From Pseudomonas_S sp047607345 (GTDB lineage: Bacteria > Pseudomonadota > Gammaproteobacteria > Xanthomonadales > Xanthomonadaceae): a stretch of DNA of 64,000 nucleotides. Shown here piece after piece: positions 61,003-64,000 of the stretch; position 1 is the first letter of the stretch, and every line of letters starts with the position of its first letter. The stretch covers positions 32,189-96,188 of the forward strand of contig JASGDF010000096.1 in assembly GCA_047607345.1 (NCBI GenBank), read 5' to 3'. The position numbers and the translations under genes were made by a program. The notes beneath the pieces are model-generated. The model searched no databases, had not been told where the DNA came from, and worked only from the letters and a program-made list of their open reading frames with translations.

Positions 61003-61085
61003 GAGCGGCTTCAGCCGCGATGAGGCTTTCCCGGCAACGCCCTATCGCGACTGATGGCCCGAGGCCACCCGGAGTCGCTCCTACG
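60999..61085. repeat. Family A palindromic repeat, extended copy
   Basis: The left arm GTAGGAGCGGCTTCAGCCGC starts 4 bp before the end of cdh, and the right part, ending GGAGTCGCTCCTAC, is interrupted by GATGGCCCGAGGCCACCC. It lies between convergent cdh and parE and may end both transcripts. Confidence 0.82.
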
Positions 61086-61109
61086 AAAAGCCTGAACGAG
61101 GCTGACGGC

Positions 61110-62999
61110 TCAGACTTCCAGCGAAGCCAGGTCGCCCTTGGTCTCCAGCCACTGCTTGCGGTCGCTCGCGCGCTTCTTCGCCAACAGCATGTCCATCAGC
61201 GAGCGCGTCTGCTCGCCGTCGTCGACGGTGAGCTGGACCAGCCGGCGGGTGTCGGGATGGATGGTCGACTCGCGCAGCTGCTGCGGGTTCATCTCGCCCA
61301 GGCCCTTGAAGCGGGTCACGCTGACCTGGCCCTTGATCTTCTCGCGCTGGATCTTCTCCAGCAGCACGCGCTTTTCCTCCTCGTCGAGCGCGTAGAACAC
61401 TTGCTTGCCCACGTCCACGCGGAACAGCGGCGGCATCGCCACGAACACGTGGCCGGCATCGACCAGCGCCGGGAAGTGCTTCAGGAACAGGGCCGTCAGC
61501 AGGGTGGCGATGTGCAGGCCGTCCGAGTCGGCGTCGGCCAGGATCACGACCTTGCCGTAGCGCAGGCCGGAGATGTCGTCCTTGCCGGGATCGCAGCCGA
61601 TCGCGATCGCCAGGTTGTGCACTTCTTCGGAGGCCAGCACGCTGCCGGAGGCGACCTCCCAGGTGTTCAGGATCTTGCCGCGCAGCGGCATGATCGCCTG
61701 GAAGTCCTTGTCGCGCGCCTGCTTGGCGCTGCCGCCGGCCGAATCGCCCTCGACCAGGAACAGCTCGGTGCGCGACAGGTCCTGGCTGATGCAGTCGGCC
61801 AGCTTGCCGGGCAGGGCCGGGCCCTGGGTGACCTTCTTGCGGACGATCTGCTTCTCGGTCTTCAGCCGCGCGCTGGCGCGCTCGATCGCGATCTGGGCGA
61901 TCTTCTCGCCGACCTCGACGTTCTGGTTGAGATACAGGCTGAAGGCGTCGTGCGCGGCGCCCTCGATGAAACCGGCGGCCTGGCGCGAGGACAGGCGCTC
62001 CTTGGTCTGGCCGCTGAACTGCGGGTCGGTCATCTTCAGCGACAGCACGAACGCGACCCGGTCCCACACGTCCTCCGGCGCCAGTTTGACCCCGCGCGGT
62101 AGCAGGTTGCGGAAGTCGCAGAACTCGCGCAGCGCGTCGGTCAGGCCCGAGCGCAGGCCGTTGACGTGGGTGCCGTGCTGGGCGGTCGGGATCAGGTTGA
62201 CGTAGCTCTCCTGCACCAGCTCGCCTTCCGGCACCCAGGCCACCGCCCAGTCCACCACTTCGGTGTCCTTCTTCAGGCCGCCGACGAACAGCTCGGCTGG
62301 CAGCAGCTCGCGCCCTGCCATCTCGCCCTTCAGGTAATCGCGCAGGCCATCCTCGAAATACCAGCTATCGCTCTCGCCGGTGGCCTCGTCGAACAGCTTG
62401 ACGGTCAGCCCAGGGCACAGCACCGCCTTGGCGCGCAGCAGGTGACGCAGTGAGCGCGGGTTGATCTTGGGCGTGTCGAAGTACTTCGGGTCCGGCCAGA
62501 AGCGCACCCGGGTGCCGGTGTTCTTCTTGCCGACCGTGCCCACGACCTCGAGCGGGGTGGCGCGGTCGCCGTCGCGGAAGGTGATGCGGTGTTCGCTGCC
62601 CTCGCGCTTGATGTGCACTTCGACCAGCTTGGACAGCGCGTTGACCACGCTGACGCCGACGCCGTGCAGGCCGCCGGAGAAGGTGTAGTTGCGGTTGCTG
62701 AACTTGCCGCCGGCATGCAGCCGGGTGAGGATCAGCTCGACGCCGGGGATCTTTTCTTCCGGGTGGATATCCACCGGCATGCCGCGGCCGTCGTCGGACA
62801 CCTCGCAGCTGCCGTCCTTGTAGAGGATGACCTCGACCTGCCGGGCATGGCCGGCCAGCGCCTCGTCCACCGAGTTGTCGATGACCTCCTGTGCCAGGTG
62901 GTTCGGGCGCGTGGTGTCGGTGTACATGCCGGGGCGGCGCTTGACCGGATCCAGGCCGGAGAGAACTTCGATGTCGGCGGCGTTATAGCGGGTGTTCAT
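61110..62999 (-). CDS. parE: DNA topoisomerase IV subunit B
   Basis: This 629-residue type IIA topoisomerase subunit has the GHKL ATPase region (VIDNSVDEALAGHA, DDGRGMPVDIH, TRLHAGGKFSNRNYTFSGGL, GVGVSVVNALS), transducer domain and TOPRIM motif LVEGDSAGGSAKQARD, PLRGKILN and ADADSDGLHI. It powers chromosome decatenation with ParC. ATG 62999 (MNTRYNAADIEVL) is the family start; the longer frame has no support. Confidence 0.97.
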   Translation of the reverse strand: MNTRYNAADIEVLSGLDPVKRRPGMYTDTTRPNHLAQEVIDNSVDEALAGHARQVEVILYKDGSCEVSDDGRGMPVDIHPEEKIPGVELILTRLHAGGKFSNRNYTFSGGLHGVGVSVVNALSKLVEVHIKREGSEHRITFRDGDRATPLEVVGTVGKKNTGTRVRFWPDPKYFDTPKINPRSLRHLLRAKAVLCPGLTVKLFDEATGESDSWYFEDGLRDYLKGEMAGRELLPAELFVGGLKKDTEVVDWAVAWVPEGELVQESYVNLIPTAQHGTHVNGLRSGLTDALREFCDFRNLLPRGVKLAPEDVWDRVAFVLSLKMTDPQFSGQTKERLSSRQAAGFIEGAAHDAFSLYLNQNVEVGEKIAQIAIERASARLKTEKQIVRKKVTQGPALPGKLADCISQDLSRTELFLVEGDSAGGSAKQARDKDFQAIMPLRGKILNTWEVASGSVLASEEVHNLAIAIGCDPGKDDISGLRYGKVVILADADSDGLHIATLLTALFLKHFPALVDAGHVFVAMPPLFRVDVGKQVFYALDEEEKRVLLEKIQREKIKGQVSVTRFKGLGEMNPQQLRESTIHPDTRRLVQLTVDDGEQTRSLMDMLLAKKRASDRKQWLETKGDLASLEV

Positions 63000-63179
63000 G
63001 CATCTCGGACGGGGGTGATACGACGCGCAAGTGTGCGGGCTGGGGCGGTTTTTGGCGAGTCCCCCACGCGCATCGGGCATGTGCGTTCAGTGCCGATCAG
63101 GGTCGCGTGGTTTAGGCTGAATAGGAACCCAGAGAAGCCGCTCCCGCCGCGGGAGCGGGCCGAAGACGGAGATGCAGCG

Positions 63180-63440
63180 ATGAAATTCAAAAGTGTCCTG
63201 ATGCTGGCCGCGGGTCTCGCGGCGGTCGTCGCGGTGCCGGCGGCGCTGGCGCAGAGTGGAGCCCGCCCTCAGTCCGCCGAGTCCGCTGCTGCTCAGAAAC
63301 CGGCCGAACAGAAGGTCCAGACCGAAGCCGAGCGCAAGGCCCAGCGTCGTGCCGCCGCGGCTGCCGAGAAGGCCAAGGCCAAGCAGGATGGCAAGCTCGC
63401 CAGCCGTGTCGAGGAAGAGGAAGCGAAGCCCTCGAAGTGA
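63180..63440 (+). CDS. Small secreted Ala/Lys/Glu-rich protein
   Basis: The 86-residue protein has a signal peptide (MKFKSVLMLAAGLAAVVAVP, cut after ALAQ) and a charged, helical remainder (TEAERKAQRRAAAAAEKAKA) with an acidic patch (VEEEEAKPSK). No family is recognised. It has a good context: GAAGACGGAGATGCAGCG before the ATG and a strong terminator 22 bp after the stop, so it is a real single gene between parE and pyrG. Confidence 0.7.
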   Translation: MKFKSVLMLAAGLAAVVAVPAALAQSGARPQSAESAAAQKPAEQKVQTEAERKAQRRAAAAAEKAKAKQDGKLASRVEEEEAKPSK

Positions 63441-63461
63441 CGTCTGGCCGGTCGCCTCGCC

Positions 63462-63494
63462 GACGCCCCGGCTCCGGCCGGGGCGTCTTTGTTT
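63462..63494 (+). terminator. Rho-independent terminator before pyrG
   Basis: A perfect 11-bp stem GACGCCCCGGC/GCCGGGGCGTC with a TCCG loop is followed by TTTGTTT. It ends the small secreted-protein gene. Confidence 0.9.
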
Positions 63495-63613
63495 ATGGAT
63501 CCCTCGCACGGGCGCGGTAGACCACTGGTGATGTTTTTCGCGCCGATTCCTCCTGGGTGCTTGGGGATCCCGGCTTCAACCGTTAAACTATGGCTTTCCG
63601 GGAGTCCCCGATC

Positions 63614-64000
63614 ATGACCCCCCTTATTTTCGTTACCGGCGGCGTGGTGTCCTCGCTTGGCAAGGGCATCGCGGCCGCTTCGCTCGCGTCCATCCTCGAA
63701 GCGCGTGGCCTGAAGGTCACGATGATGAAGCTGGACCCGTACATCAACGTCGACCCGGGCACGATGAGCCCGTTCCAGCATGGCGAGGTCTACGTCACCG
63801 ACGACGGTGCCGAGACCGACCTGGACCTGGGCCACTACGAGCGCTTCGTGCGCACCCGGCTGTCGCGCAAGAACTCGGTCACCACTGGCCGGATCTACGA
63901 AAACGTGATCCGCAAGGAGCGCCGCGGCGACTACCTGGGCGCGACCGTGCAGGTGATCCCGCACATCACCGACGAGATCCGCCGCTGCATCGACGAGGCC
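63614..64000 (+). CDS. pyrG: CTP synthase, N-terminal part (partial)
   Basis: The first 129 codons are present and run off the window. They include FVTGGVVSSLGKGIAAASLA (ATP-binding P-loop), MMKLDPYINVDPGTMSPFQH, GEVYVTDDGAETDLDLGHYE and RIYENVIRKERRGDYLGATV, the synthetase domain of PyrG. It aminates UTP to CTP; the glutaminase domain lies outside. ATG 63614 is the family start. Confidence 0.97.
   Translation, partial: MTPLIFVTGGVVSSLGKGIAAASLASILEARGLKVTMMKLDPYINVDPGTMSPFQHGEVYVTDDGAETDLDLGHYERFVRTRLSRKNSVTTGRIYENVIRKERRGDYLGATVQVIPHITDEIRRCIDEA

Overview
The window reads as a chromosomal segment of a high-GC gammaproteobacterium, most likely a Lysobacterales (Xanthomonadaceae) member related to Lysobacter, Luteimonas or Stenotrophomonas. 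The reasons are the serC-pheA-aroA run, two tonB-like genes beside serS, the TonB receptor paired with a TPR-sulfotransferase, GTAGGAGCGACTTCAGTCGCGA-type palindromic repeats, and uniformly GC-rich codon use. No plasmid, phage, insertion sequence or CRISPR array was seen.

Positions 1-38.1 kb form a large catabolic island. At the left edge are a glutamine-synthetase-family tail, a GlcG/HbpS-like protein and a VanB-type reductase. Leftward operons follow: (a) a cyclase-type hydrolase and a cytoplasmic gamma-glutamyltranspeptidase-family Ntn hydrolase; (b) a solute-binding protein, FdrA, a detached 58-residue FdrA tail, two AllG (DUF1116) paralogues, DppD, DppF, carbamate kinase and AllH (DUF2877); (c) a binding lipoprotein, DppB, DppC and a metal-dependent amidohydrolase. 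A TonB-dependent receptor, a TPR-sulfotransferase and a secretory lipase run rightward, followed by an IclR (PcaR/PobR-type) regulator. Next comes a leftward operon behind a guanidine-I riboswitch: ABC importer, biotin-dependent urea/guanidine carboxylase, allophanate hydrolase and an MBL-fold hydrolase. A class III aminotransferase and a FAD amine oxidase close the island.

Four promoters of the island share a 23-bp site with three half-sites, GAAC-N4-GTTC-N7-GAAC. It lies upstream of (a), (b), the aminotransferase pair, and between (c) and the TonB receptor. These genes therefore look like one regulon, probably of the IclR protein. The inferred logic is outer-membrane and inner-membrane uptake of an unknown nitrogen-rich amide, ureido or guanidino compound; hydrolysis and deamination; phosphorolysis of a carbamoyl intermediate by an FdrA-AllG-AllH complex; ATP recovery by carbamate kinase; and disposal of guanidine or urea through carboxylase and allophanate hydrolase. 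The substrate is not known from sequence.

Positions 38.1-64 kb are ordinary core genome: a GNAT acetyltransferase, PHA-granule proteins, an FHA protein, MsrPQ, SerC, PheA, AroA, two TonB-like proteins, SerS, AzoR with a divergent LysR gene, tRNA-Ser(UGA), an SPFH lipoprotein, a luciferase-like oxidoreductase, ExoD, a CorC/HlyC protein, a DUF47-Pit phosphate pair, Cdh, ParE and the start of PyrG. Several palindromic repeats lie between these genes, one at a deletion scar that leaves an AraC remnant.
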